Source: Akkermansiaceae bacterium
Lineage (GTDB): Bacteria; Verrucomicrobiota; Verrucomicrobiia; Verrucomicrobiales; Akkermansiaceae
Reading direction: 5' to 3'
DNA length: 64,000 nt
Assembly (NCBI GenBank): GCA_013001695.1
Contig: JABDMC010000156.1
Span: forward strand, 1-64,000
In this document: one piece after another, positions 34,798 to 44,175 of the stretch
How the letters are laid out: every line of letters begins with the position of its first letter
Numbering within the stretch: the stretch's first letter is position 1
The notes under the pieces: generated by a model
Databases searched by the model: none
Told to the model about the DNA's origin: nothing
Seen by the model: the letters and a program-made list of their open reading frames with translations, nothing else
Made by a program: the position numbers and the translations under genes

Positions 34798-35520
34798 TTA
34801 GACCGCCTCGTCAAGCGAAACCGCCCCGCTGAACATCTCGCCGGAATTGCCGGAAAACTGCTTGTTGGGATGCTCCTGCTCCCAGCGGGTCTGGCATTCG
34901 ACGGTGAGGCGGGCGAAGGGGATGGCCTCGAGGCGGGCCTGGGGGATCCTTTTTCCGCTGATCTCGCAGATTCCGTAGGTCCCGAGGGCGATCCGCTCGA
35001 GGGCGCCCTCGATCTCCTGGAGGGCGTCCTGCTCCTTGGAGAGGAGGTTCAGGGCGAAATCGCGGTCGTAGGCATCGCTGCCGGCGTCCCCCTGGTGCAT
35101 GCCGCTCCCGGATGCCTCGCTCCCTTCCGGCGAGTTCAGGAGGGTGTCGTGCTGCACGCCGTACATGGCGTCCATCAACTCGTCGCGCAGATCGAGGAGG
35201 TTCTGGCGCTGCTTCTTGACGAAGGCCGTCAGCTTGACGGGCTTGGCCGGAATCTTCTTCTTGGGCGGTTCGGGCTTCGCGGCGGCGGCCTTTTTGGCCG
35301 GGACCTTCTTGGCGGCGGCCTTTTTCACCGCGACCTTCTTGGCGGCGGCCTTCTTGGCGGCGGCCTTCTTGGCCGGAGCCTTCCGGGCGGCCGCTTTCTT
35401 GGCGGCCTTTTTAGCCGCCTTTTTGGCCGCTTTCTTGGCCACCTTGCGGGATGCCTTGGGGGCGGTCTTCTTGGCCGCTTTGCGGGCGGCTTTCTTTGCG
35501 GCTTTCTTCTTCGCGGCCAT
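34798..35520 (-). CDS. DksA/TraR-family regulator with long A/K-rich histone H1-like N-terminal tail
   Basis: MAAKKKAAKKAARKAAKKTAPKASRKVAKKAAKKAAKKAAKKAAARKAPAKKAAAKKAAAKK... then coiled-coil and YGICEISGKRIPQARLEAIPFARLTVECQTRWE. Start ATG 35520. Confidence 0.9.
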   Translation of the reverse strand: MAAKKKAAKKAARKAAKKTAPKASRKVAKKAAKKAAKKAAKKAAARKAPAKKAAAKKAAAKKVAVKKAAAKKVPAKKAAAAKPEPPKKKIPAKPVKLTAFVKKQRQNLLDLRDELMDAMYGVQHDTLLNSPEGSEASGSGMHQGDAGSDAYDRDFALNLLSKEQDALQEIEGALERIALGTYGICEISGKRIPQARLEAIPFARLTVECQTRWEQEHPNKQFSGNSGEMFSGAVSLDEAV

Positions 35521-35726
35521 AATGACTGGGGATTTGCGGTTGCTTGGGCGGCCTCCAGGACCGTCGGACATCCAGTAGGGCGGGAGTGCCTAATGGCTGG
35601 AAGACGGCGCTGCAAGCGGAATTTGCCCGAAATCTTCTTCCCAATGAGCCCCTCAATACGCACCGCAGGCCGACTCCTTGCGCTTGAATTCACCGGAGGC
35701 CTCCCCTAGGTTTTCGCCTCCAACAC

Positions 35727-36500
35727 ATGGATCTTTCCGCTGTTATTGAGGCCCTTTTGGTTGCATCTGAAGATCCCCTCCCGTCTTCCGAACTGGCCCG
35801 GTTGATCCGGGCGCGGGTCGCCGAGCTCGAGGACGAGGGCGCCGCGGAGGGCTATGAGCCCGAGGAGGGCGAGGAGCTCGCGGAGGACCTCGCGGACCTC
35901 GCCAGGATCGACGACGAGGCCGTCACCGCGGCGATCGCCGAGCTGAACCGCCGCTACGAGGAAGAGGCCCGCTCCTTCACCATCATGGAGCGCGCCAAGG
36001 GGTGGAAGATCTACACCCGTCCCGCGTTCGCCGGCTTCATCCGGCACCTCTTCCCGGGGCAGAAGCCGCGCAAGCTGAGCCCGCCCGCCATGGAGACCCT
36101 CGCCATCATCGCCTACCGCCAACCGGTCACGAAGGCCGCCATCGAGGCGGTCCGCGGCGTGTCGTGCGACGGCATGCTGCAGAAGCTGCTCGACCTGGAA
36201 CTCGTGAAGATCGGCGGCCGGGCCACCCTCCCCGGGCGTCCCCTGCTCTACGAAACCACCGACTACTTCTTCGAGCACTTCGGCATCAAGTCGGTGGAGG
36301 AACTGCCGAACGCCGCGGAGCTGCGGAAGGTCCCCCTCCCCGAACCGGAGGAGGAAGCGGCGGGCGACGACGACCAACCCGCGGGGGCCGATGACGAGGA
36401 CGACGAGAAGCAACTCGCCCTCGTCGAGCCCAGCGGGGGCGCCCCGGCCGCGGAGTCCCCCCCGGCCGACTTCTCGGCGGGGGATCGCGACGAGGACTGA
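35727..36500 (+). CDS. scpB: Segregation and condensation protein B
   Basis: DLSAVIEALLVASEDPLPSSELARLI..., PPAMETLAIIAYRQPVTKAAIEAVRGVSCDGMLQKLLDLELVKIGGRATLPGRPLLYETTDYFFEHFGI; acidic tail. Confidence 0.93.
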   Translation: MDLSAVIEALLVASEDPLPSSELARLIRARVAELEDEGAAEGYEPEEGEELAEDLADLARIDDEAVTAAIAELNRRYEEEARSFTIMERAKGWKIYTRPAFAGFIRHLFPGQKPRKLSPPAMETLAIIAYRQPVTKAAIEAVRGVSCDGMLQKLLDLELVKIGGRATLPGRPLLYETTDYFFEHFGIKSVEELPNAAELRKVPLPEPEEEAAGDDDQPAGADDEDDEKQLALVEPSGGAPAAESPPADFSAGDRDED

Positions 36501-36600
36501 TCTCCCGCCCCCTCCCGGCCGCGACGCGGGGAGGCAAAATCCGGCCCGGAAGGAAAATTCCGTTGGGCATCGCGGGCGATGGCTCTAGAACGTCCCCACC

Positions 36601-37671
36601 GTGGCCCTCGACGACATCCGCCAAGACATCGACCAGCTCGACGCGCAACTCCTCGACCTCCTGTCGCGGCGGGCCGACCTGGTCCACGAGGTCGGCGTCA
36701 TCAAGAAGAAGGAAGGACTGCAGATCTACGCCCCGGACCGCGAGGAAGCCCTCCTCCGCAAGCTCGTGGCGATGAACCAGGGCCGCCTGCCGGAGAAGTC
36801 GATCCGGGCCATCTTCCGCGAAATCATGTCGGCGGCCCTCGCCCTCGAGGAGGATCTCAAGATCGCCTACCTCGGGCCCGAAGGCACCTGGACCCACCAG
36901 GCCGCCATCAAGAAATTCGGCCATTCCGTCAACTACACGGCGCACCCGAGCTTTGCGGAGGTCTTCGACGACGTGGCCCGCCGCCGCGCCGACTACGGGG
37001 TGGTCCCCATCGAGAATTCCACGGAGGGGGCGGTCTCCCACACCCTCGACCTCTTTGTCGACTCCCCCCTGCAGATCTGCGCGCAGATCCTGCTGCGCAT
37101 CGAGAACTGCCTGCTGGCGGCCGGCCCGGAGGACGGCATCAAGACCCTCTACTCCCACCCGCAGGTGTTCGGCCAGTGCAAGAACTGGATCCTGCGGCAC
37201 TTTCCCGAGGCGGAGCTCGTGGAGGTCGCCTCGACCACCAAGGCGGCCCGCATCGCCCGCGAGCGGGCGGACGAGGGCGCCGCGGCCCTCGGCGGCAAGC
37301 TCGCCGCCGAACTGGCGGGCCTCGACGTCCTCCACGAGTCCATCCAGGACCGCGCCACCAACACCACCCGCTTCCTCGTCATCGGCGAGAAGACCTGCCC
37401 GCCCACCGGGAACGACCGCACCTCCGTCCTCTTTGCCATCCACGACCGGCCCGGCTCCCTCGTCAGCGCCCTGCAGGCCTTCGACGCCTTCCAGATCAAC
37501 ATGTCCAAGATCGAATCCCGCCCCTCCAAGCAGAAGGACTGGGAATACATCTTCTACGTCGACCTCGCCGGGCACTGCGACGATCCCATGGTCGGCTCCG
37601 CCCTCGAGGAACTCGAAAAACACTGCTCCCTCGTCAAACTCCTCGGATCCTATCCCGATACCGAACAATGA
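36601..37671 (+). CDS. pheA: Bifunctional chorismate mutase/prephenate dehydratase
   Basis: GTG start; DDIRQDIDQLDAQLLDLLSRRADLVHEVGVIKK (CM), YLGPEGTWTHQAAIKKFG, VVPIENSTEGAVSHTLDLF, NTTRFLVIG, ACT domain NMSKIESRPSKQKDWEYIFYVDLAGH. Confidence 0.95.
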   Translation: MALDDIRQDIDQLDAQLLDLLSRRADLVHEVGVIKKKEGLQIYAPDREEALLRKLVAMNQGRLPEKSIRAIFREIMSAALALEEDLKIAYLGPEGTWTHQAAIKKFGHSVNYTAHPSFAEVFDDVARRRADYGVVPIENSTEGAVSHTLDLFVDSPLQICAQILLRIENCLLAAGPEDGIKTLYSHPQVFGQCKNWILRHFPEAELVEVASTTKAARIARERADEGAAALGGKLAAELAGLDVLHESIQDRATNTTRFLVIGEKTCPPTGNDRTSVLFAIHDRPGSLVSALQAFDAFQINMSKIESRPSKQKDWEYIFYVDLAGHCDDPMVGSALEELEKHCSLVKLLGSYPDTEQ

Positions 37672-38117
37672 CGGCCCCACAACGGGTTCCGGCGATCCCT
37701 TCCAGGAATGCTAATCATTTGGGTGCATGAATCATTCAATTTTCTAAACTGACTCCAAACGCTGGACGTCACTTTTTTTCGATCTTCTTCCCCCGCCCGA
37801 GGTCACTTCATCCTCGCTATCCGGTCCTTCCGATAGTCGGCCTTCGCCCCGCGATTGCCCCTTCCCGCCCCCGGAAGAAGCCCCATATCCCGGGCCCTCC
37901 CGCAGATGTCTTTAGGACTCTGCGTTTATTCATCTTTGTTAATCTCTTAAAGAGATCAAAGGTTTGGGATATTATGAAATATGCCTGAGTTACATAACCA
38001 AAGATAAATTTCCCTGTGTATTTTCATGAGTTTGAGTTTTGATGATGCCGTTCGCTCGTCCTGAGCGACACCCTGCTCACCGCTGCCTCTCCCTGGGGCA
38101 GCAACCTGTTCACCCCC

Positions 38118-38837
38118 ATGAAAACTGCACTTGCCCTGGGCGCGATCTCCGCGCTGACCCTCGCTCCTGTCTTCGGACAGCAAGCCGCCAACCATGGCGA
38201 TCCGTTCACCCCGGTCGGGTGGCTCACCGTGAACCGGGTCCATGTCCGCACCGGCGTGAAGCCCGAACTGACCTGGTCCATTCAATATCCGAAGACGGTG
38301 CATGACATCGTCGACATCGATCCCGAGACCGACAAGATCGTTCCCAAGCAGAAGACCCGGATGGAAGTCCGGGTGGTCGGAGCGGCCTTCCAGGTCGGCG
38401 CGACCCACACCCCGGTCGCCCTCCAGGCCCGCGTCGGCAGCGGCTCCTCGTGGGAACCCCTCTTCTTCGGCGCGGACAACACCGTCAACCCCTCCGACGT
38501 GGTCCTCAACCAGGTCGTCGAGGCCGGCACCACGGTCGACTTCGCGGCCCAGGCCCAGCGCCTCAACGGCAGCTGGTATTCCTCGCGGAACACCCTTTCG
38601 CCGAACCCCACCGTCCAGGCGATGACGAAGGGAGACTCGGTTCCCCACTACGTCCCGGCTTACCAGCAGGGCACCGTGGAGAGCTTCCTGACCTCCTACA
38701 TCGACGCCGACAACTTCGTGACCGTCGGCCCCCGCGACGTCATCTATCTCTTTGAATTGTATTCGAACAACCCGACTTCCAGCTACTTTGACATGCAGGA
38801 TATCGTGGTGGTTGTGACGTTTCACGACGTCGACTGA
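38118..38837 (+). CDS. Exported hypothetical protein
   Basis: Signal peptide MKTALALGAISALTLAPVFGQ; 239 aa with no recognised family. Confidence 0.75.
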   Translation: MKTALALGAISALTLAPVFGQQAANHGDPFTPVGWLTVNRVHVRTGVKPELTWSIQYPKTVHDIVDIDPETDKIVPKQKTRMEVRVVGAAFQVGATHTPVALQARVGSGSSWEPLFFGADNTVNPSDVVLNQVVEAGTTVDFAAQAQRLNGSWYSSRNTLSPNPTVQAMTKGDSVPHYVPAYQQGTVESFLTSYIDADNFVTVGPRDVIYLFELYSNNPTSSYFDMQDIVVVVTFHDVD

Positions 38838-38934
38838 TCCCCCCCAACCGGCCCCTCCCCAGACACCCTCCGCCCCAACCCCTTTAGAACCAAGTCCATC
38901 AACGACTGACTGAACATTCCCTGCCAAGCCCTGA

Positions 38935-38964
38935 GGGAGCAGTTTCGAGACTGCTGCTGCTCCC
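38935..38964. other. Hairpin gggagcag-N14-ctgctccc in the 3' region of the exported-protein gene
   Basis: Perfect 8-bp stem, followed 8 nt later by a second hairpin. Confidence 0.5.
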
Positions 38965-38972
38965 CACCCTAA

Positions 38973-39018
38973 GACCCCCCGGTGCGGAAGCGGAGACCGC
39001 CCGGGGGGTCGCTTTTTG
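38973..39018 (+). terminator. Rho-independent terminator
   Basis: gaccccccgg-N18-ccggggggtc then gctttttgtttt; 10-bp perfect stem. Confidence 0.85.
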
Positions 39019-39069
39019 TTTTGTGCAAGCGGCCCGTTTCCGGCGTAATGACGGCCACCTCTCCGAATC

Positions 39070-39693
39070 ATGCCACGCGTCTGCATCACCGTCCCCGGAA
39101 ACAACGCCCAGCCCTACCGGTTCTCCCTCGAGCGAAAAATCGTGCGCCTCGGCCGGGCCGCCGACAACGATATCGTGGTGGATTGCCCGTCGGTGTCGTC
39201 CCACCACTGTGAAATGCGCCGCGTCGAGGGCGGCTACATCCTCGCCGACGCCGGGTCCACCAACGGCATCAGCCTCGACGACGAGCCGATGGAGATCATC
39301 GACCTCGATAACGGGATGGAGATCAAGGTGGGCGACTCCGACCTCGATTTCGAGCTCACCCCGGAGGAGCGGGCGGAGCTGGCCTCCGAGGACCATGTCC
39401 CGCAGCAGCGGCGCAAGCTTCCCTCCGCCCCGGCCGAGAAGACCGCGGACAAGGCGCCCGTGGAAGCGGACGAGCCGCGCGCCGCGCCCTCCCGTCCCCC
39501 GGCCGCCCCGCCGCTGGCGAGTTCGCAGCAGGCCTCGGGCGGGATCAACTTCCTGATCTCGATGTGCTTCCTGGTCCTGGCGGGCCTCGCCTTCTACCTG
39601 GGCCTGTCCACCAAGCACCGGGCCGAAACCGGACGGAGCCTCTGGCAGGACCTGTCCGGTTCGGGAGCCCCCGCCGAGGAGACCGTCGAGTAG
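39070..39693 (+). CDS. FHA-domain protein with C-terminal TM helix
   Basis: RKIVRLGRAADNDIVVDCPSVSSHHCEMRRVEGGYILADAGSTNGISLDD; TM FLISMCFLVLAGLAFYLGL. Confidence 0.92.
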   Translation: MPRVCITVPGNNAQPYRFSLERKIVRLGRAADNDIVVDCPSVSSHHCEMRRVEGGYILADAGSTNGISLDDEPMEIIDLDNGMEIKVGDSDLDFELTPEERAELASEDHVPQQRRKLPSAPAEKTADKAPVEADEPRAAPSRPPAAPPLASSQQASGGINFLISMCFLVLAGLAFYLGLSTKHRAETGRSLWQDLSGSGAPAEETVE

Positions 39694-39713
39694 CGCCGCG
39701 CGGGCGGCCGCCG

Positions 39714-41000
39714 TCAGGCCTTGAGCTGCCCTTCCCCGCGGATGCGGTACTGGTAGGACGTCAGCTCCCGCAGGGCCATCGGCCCCCGGGCGTGGAGCTT
39801 GTCGGTGGAGATCCCGATCTCGGCCCCGAACCCGAACTCCTCCCCGTCGCTGAAGCGCGTCGAGACGTTGTGGAAGACGCAGGCTGAATCCACCTCGCGC
39901 AGGAATTGTTCCGCCGCCGCGGAATCCGCGGTGACGATGCAGTCGCTGTGATGGGACCCGAACTCGTTGATGTGCTCCACGGCCTCGTCGCGGGAGGCCA
40001 CCACCTTGATGGCGAGCACGTAGTCGAGGTACTCGGTCACCCAGTCGTCCTCGTCGGCCGGCACCGCGGCCTCCCCGAGAAGGGCGACGGTCCGGGGACA
40101 GCCCCGCAACTCCACCCCCTTCTCCCGCAACTTCGCCGCCACCGCGGGGAGAAACTCCTCCGCCACGGCCTCGTGCACGAGGAGCGTCTCGAGCGCGTTG
40201 CAGACGCTCGGCTTCTGCGTCTTGGAATCCACCACGATCCCCTCCGCCATGCCGAGATCCGCCTGCTCGTCGACGAAGACGTGACAGATCCCGTCGTAAT
40301 GCTTGATCACCGGCATCCTCGCCAGGGAGACCACCGTTTCGATCAGCCCCTTCCCGCCACGCGGAATGATGAGGTCGAGGAACTTGTCCATCCCCGCCAT
40401 CTCCTTCACGCTCTCCCGGTCGGTGAACGGAATCAGCTGGATGGCGGCCTCCGGCAACCCCTCCCGCTCCCCGCCGGCCTGCAGGGCATCCGCGATGGCG
40501 CGGTTCGAGTGGATCGCTTCCGATCCGCCCCGCAGGATGGTGGCGTTGCCCGACTTCAGGCAGAGGACCGCGGCGTCGCTGGTGACGTTCGGCCGGCTTT
40601 CGTAGATGATCCCGATGACCCCGATGGGCACCCGGACCTGCTCGATGCGGATGCCGTTCGGGCGCGACCACTCCTCGAGGACGTCGCCGACCGGGTCCTG
40701 CAGGCCGGCCACCTGCTCGACCCCGCCGGCCACCGCTTCGAGGCGCTCGGCATCGAGGCGAAGCCGGTCCAGGAGGGCCGGCCCGAGCCCGCGTTGCGCC
40801 CCGGCTGCGAGATCCTTTTCGTTGGCGGCGAGGATCTCCGCGGACCGGGCCCGCAGCTCGGCCGCCATGGCGCCGAGAATGGCATCCTTCTGTCCGGTGC
40901 TGAGCACCGCGAGGGCATGGGCCGCCTTGCGGGCCTTCCGGCCCATGGCGTACACCGCGTCGTGAATCTCCTCCGCCGTCATCGTGTCGGGCTCACCCAT
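39714..41000 (-). CDS. proA: Gamma-glutamyl phosphate reductase
   Basis: IGVIGIIYESRPNVTSDAAVLCLKSGNATILRGGSEA, IPRGGKGLI, NEFGSHHSDCIVT. Confidence 0.96.
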   Translation of the reverse strand: MGEPDTMTAEEIHDAVYAMGRKARKAAHALAVLSTGQKDAILGAMAAELRARSAEILAANEKDLAAGAQRGLGPALLDRLRLDAERLEAVAGGVEQVAGLQDPVGDVLEEWSRPNGIRIEQVRVPIGVIGIIYESRPNVTSDAAVLCLKSGNATILRGGSEAIHSNRAIADALQAGGEREGLPEAAIQLIPFTDRESVKEMAGMDKFLDLIIPRGGKGLIETVVSLARMPVIKHYDGICHVFVDEQADLGMAEGIVVDSKTQKPSVCNALETLLVHEAVAEEFLPAVAAKLREKGVELRGCPRTVALLGEAAVPADEDDWVTEYLDYVLAIKVVASRDEAVEHINEFGSHHSDCIVTADSAAAEQFLREVDSACVFHNVSTRFSDGEEFGFGAEIGISTDKLHARGPMALRELTSYQYRIRGEGQLKA

Positions 41001-41014
41001 ATACGCGCCGGGGC

Positions 41015-41779
41015 CTAGCGGCTAGCCCTGAAACGGGTCGCGTCCCCGCCGTCCGTCACGATCCCGGCGAGGCGCTCCGGCTTCCGGCCGTTGGCAATCA
41101 CGGTTTCCACCCCCGCGTCGACCGCCAGCTTGACGGCCTGCAGCTTGGTCTCCATCCCCCCGATGGAGAACTTCCCCTTTTCGCCGTCCGCGAAAAAGAG
41201 GACCTCGTCGACCTCGCGGACCTCCTTCACGATCTCCCCGCCGCCGGGCGGATACAGCCCGTCGACCGAGGTCAGGAGGACCAGCAGACGGGCCCCGAGG
41301 AGGACCGCCACCCGCGCCGAGAGGACGTCGTTGTCCCCCACCGCGAGTTCCTCCACGGCCACCGAGTCGTTCTCGTTGATGATCGGGATGATCCCGTCCT
41401 CGGCCAGGAGGCGCTGCAGGGTGTCGCTGACGCGGGCCCGCCGCTCCGGCGAGTCGAGGTCGCCGGCGGTCAGGAGCAGCTGCGCCACGCCCGTCTCGAA
41501 ACTCCGGAACAGATTCTCGTAGGCGTGCATCAGGCGCGTCTGCCCGATGGCCGCCGCGGCCTGCCGGGTGGGCAGGTCCTCGGGATACTCCTTGAGGCCC
41601 AGCGCGGAAATCCCGGCCCCCACCGCCCCGGAGGAAACCAGGACGATGTGGCGGTCCTCGGCCTGGAGGTCGGCCACCGCCGCCACGAGGCGGGCCAGCG
41701 AGGCGCTGTCGAGCGTCCCGTCCTCCTTGGTCAGCACCCCGGTGCCGATCTTGATCACAATTCGCTGCGGTGCGTCCAT
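41015..41779 (-). CDS. proB: Glutamate 5-kinase
   Basis: RIVIKIGTGVLTKEDG, VLVSSGAVGAGISALG, IPIINENDSVAVEELAVGDNDVLSARVA, SIGGMETKLQA. Confidence 0.96.
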   Translation of the reverse strand: MDAPQRIVIKIGTGVLTKEDGTLDSASLARLVAAVADLQAEDRHIVLVSSGAVGAGISALGLKEYPEDLPTRQAAAAIGQTRLMHAYENLFRSFETGVAQLLLTAGDLDSPERRARVSDTLQRLLAEDGIIPIINENDSVAVEELAVGDNDVLSARVAVLLGARLLVLLTSVDGLYPPGGGEIVKEVREVDEVLFFADGEKGKFSIGGMETKLQAVKLAVDAGVETVIANGRKPERLAGIVTDGGDATRFRASR

Positions 41780-41788
41780 GGCTTCGGT

Positions 41789-43543
41789 CTACATGCGCTC
41801 GGGGACCTCGATGCCGAGCAGCCCCAGCCCCTTGCGGAGGATGCGGGCCGTCAGCTCGCAGAGCACCAGGCGGGTGCGGCGCACCGCCCCGTCCGACTTC
41901 AAGACGGGGCACGCCTCGTAGAACGAATGGTAGGAGCGGGCCAACTCGAGAAGATAGTTCGCGAGGAGGTTCGGCCGGAAGTCGTCGAGCACCACCGGCA
42001 CGGTCTCCCCGAAGCGCACCAGCATGCGCGCGAGATGGATCTCGGCGTCGGCCTCGAGCACGAGGTCCTCGCCGGTCAGGGCGGCCTCCCCCTCGATCTT
42101 CCGGAAAATCGAGCGGCACCGCACGTAGCTGTTCTGGAGGTACGGCGCGGTGTCCCCCTCGGTGGCCACCATCTTCTCGAGATCGAAGACGTAGTCCGAC
42201 ATCCGGTGGTGCGACAACTCCGTGAACTTCACGGCGCTGATCCCGATCAACTCCGCGAGCTCGTCCTTCTCCGCGGCGGTTTCGAGGCGGCTGCGTTCCT
42301 CCGCGGTGCGGCGCGCGGCCTCCACGGCGTCATCCAGGACGTCATCGAGTTGCGGGAGGTCGCCGGACCGCGTCTTGAGCGGCTTCCCGTCCTTCCCGAG
42401 GATCGTCCCGAAGGCGACGTGATTGAGGTCCGCCTGCACGCCGCGGCGGGCCGCGAGGGCGAACAACTGGCGGAAGTGCAGCGTCTGGCGGTGGTCCACC
42501 ACGTACCAGATGGCATCCGCCCCGAAGGTCTCGAGCCGGTAGTCGATGGTCGCCACGTCGGACGTCGAGTAGTTGAATCCCCCGTCGCTCTTCCGGATGA
42601 TCATGGGGTTGTCCTGCCACTCCCCGTCCTTGCGGATCCGGAAGGGATCCTGCTCCTCCCTGGCCGCGCCGTCGGAGAAGACGCACACCGCCCCCTGGCT
42701 CTCGCGGGCCTGCCCGGACTCGAGGAGACTGTCCACCACCCCGGCGAGCCGCTCGTTGTAGCAGCTTTCGCCCAGCCAGTGGTCGAAGCCGACCTTCAGG
42801 CGGTCGTAGATCTTCTCGAGGCCGTTGCGGGAGAGGCGCACGCATTCCTCCCAGATCTCGAGGTTGCCCGGCTCGCCCTGCTGGAGCCGGACCAGTTCCT
42901 CGCGGCATTCCTCGCGAATCGCGTCGTCCTTCTTGCAGGCCGCGTTGGCGACCCGGTAGAGCCGCAGGAGCTCCGCGAGGGGGTCGGCCTCGATGGCGGC
43001 CCGGTCGAGTTCGCGTTTCCACGCCCAGATGACCATCCCGAACTGCGTCCCCCAGTCGCCGACGTGGTTGTCGGTGACCACGCGGTGTCCGAGGAAGCGG
43101 GCCACGCGCGCCAGGGCGTCGCCGATGATCGTGGAGCGGATGTGCCCGACGTGCATCGGCTTCGCGATGTTGGGCGCGGAGAAGTCGACCACGATGGTGC
43201 GGGCCTCCTCGACGAGCCCGACGCCGAGGCGCTCGTCCCCGAGGAGCGCGCCGGCCCGCTCCGCGAAGGCCGCCGGCAAAACCCGGAAATTCAGGAAGCC
43301 GGGGCCCGCGATCTCCATTTCCGCCAGCCCGTCGACCGCGGTGGCGCCGGCGAGCTCCTCCGCGAGTTCGCGGGGATTGCGCCCCGCGCCCTTGGCCAGC
43401 ACCATGGCGGCGTTCGACTGGTAGTCGCCGAAGCGCAGGTCCGCGGCCTGCGTCACCGAGACACGCCCCCGGGCCTCGTCGTCGAACCCGGCCTCGCGGA
43501 CCGCGCTTCGCAGGCGCTCTTCCAACAATTGTGCGAGGGTCAT
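41789..43543 (-). CDS. argS: Arginyl-tRNA synthetase
   Basis: VDFSAPNIAKPMHVGHIRSTIIGDALAR (HIGH motif), C-terminal LARSYHSFYEACPVL and LLGIEVPERM. Confidence 0.97.
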   Translation of the reverse strand: MTLAQLLEERLRSAVREAGFDDEARGRVSVTQAADLRFGDYQSNAAMVLAKGAGRNPRELAEELAGATAVDGLAEMEIAGPGFLNFRVLPAAFAERAGALLGDERLGVGLVEEARTIVVDFSAPNIAKPMHVGHIRSTIIGDALARVARFLGHRVVTDNHVGDWGTQFGMVIWAWKRELDRAAIEADPLAELLRLYRVANAACKKDDAIREECREELVRLQQGEPGNLEIWEECVRLSRNGLEKIYDRLKVGFDHWLGESCYNERLAGVVDSLLESGQARESQGAVCVFSDGAAREEQDPFRIRKDGEWQDNPMIIRKSDGGFNYSTSDVATIDYRLETFGADAIWYVVDHRQTLHFRQLFALAARRGVQADLNHVAFGTILGKDGKPLKTRSGDLPQLDDVLDDAVEAARRTAEERSRLETAAEKDELAELIGISAVKFTELSHHRMSDYVFDLEKMVATEGDTAPYLQNSYVRCRSIFRKIEGEAALTGEDLVLEADAEIHLARMLVRFGETVPVVLDDFRPNLLANYLLELARSYHSFYEACPVLKSDGAVRRTRLVLCELTARILRKGLGLLGIEVPERM

Positions 43544-43556
43544 GCCATTCCTCCCT

Positions 43557-44027
43557 TCATGCCGCCTTGGATTCGAATTGCCGGATGGCCTCGAGGAGTT
43601 GCTCCGCCCCCTCGATCCCGGCGAGGCCCTTGCGGACCTCGCTGCGCGAGAACAGCCCCGCGATCGACGCCAGCGTCTGCAGATGGGTCGACCCCTGGTC
43701 CTCCGGCACCAGGAGGAGGATGACGAAATGAACCGGGGCGTTGTCGAGCGCCTCGAACTCGATGCCTCCCGGGGAACGCCCGAAGACCACCATGGTGTCC
43801 CGCAGGTTCCGGCAGTAGGCGTGCGGGATGGCGACCCCGCTCCCGATGCCCGTGCTGACCTGATCCTCCCGCTCGTGAAGGGCCGCCAGGATCTCCTCCT
43901 TCTCGTCCGCCGCGATCTCCCCCGCGCGGATCAGGTGGTCGACCAGTTCCGCAAGCGCATCCCAGTGCGTCGTAGCTTTCATCTCCGGCACAATCCGTTG
44001 CGCCGATAAAAGCGTTCCCAGTTTCAT
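43557..44027 (-). CDS. PTS EIIA (PtsN-like/fructose-type) domain protein
   Basis: From ATG 44027: MKLGTLLSAQRIVPEMKATTHWDALAELVDHLI...VSTGIGSGVAIPHAYCRNLRDTMVVFGRSPGGIEF; conserved phospho-His in IPHA. Confidence 0.9.
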   Translation of the reverse strand: MKLGTLLSAQRIVPEMKATTHWDALAELVDHLIRAGEIAADEKEEILAALHEREDQVSTGIGSGVAIPHAYCRNLRDTMVVFGRSPGGIEFEALDNAPVHFVILLLVPEDQGSTHLQTLASIAGLFSRSEVRKGLAGIEGAEQLLEAIRQFESKAA

Positions 44028-44175
44028 GAAGAGGAAAAAATACCCCGTTCCGGGCGCGGAGGGGGCAGCGGTCGCATACCCTCGATGCCCCCCGCAAGCA
44101 AGGCTTTTCCCGTTGCCCCCCGGGAACCCCCGATCGCTCTTGACCCCGCGGATCCTGGCGCAATGATCGGCCCCG

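Noticed and set aside
41525-43723. 732-aa plus-strand ORF
   Set aside because: Antisense to argS/proB.
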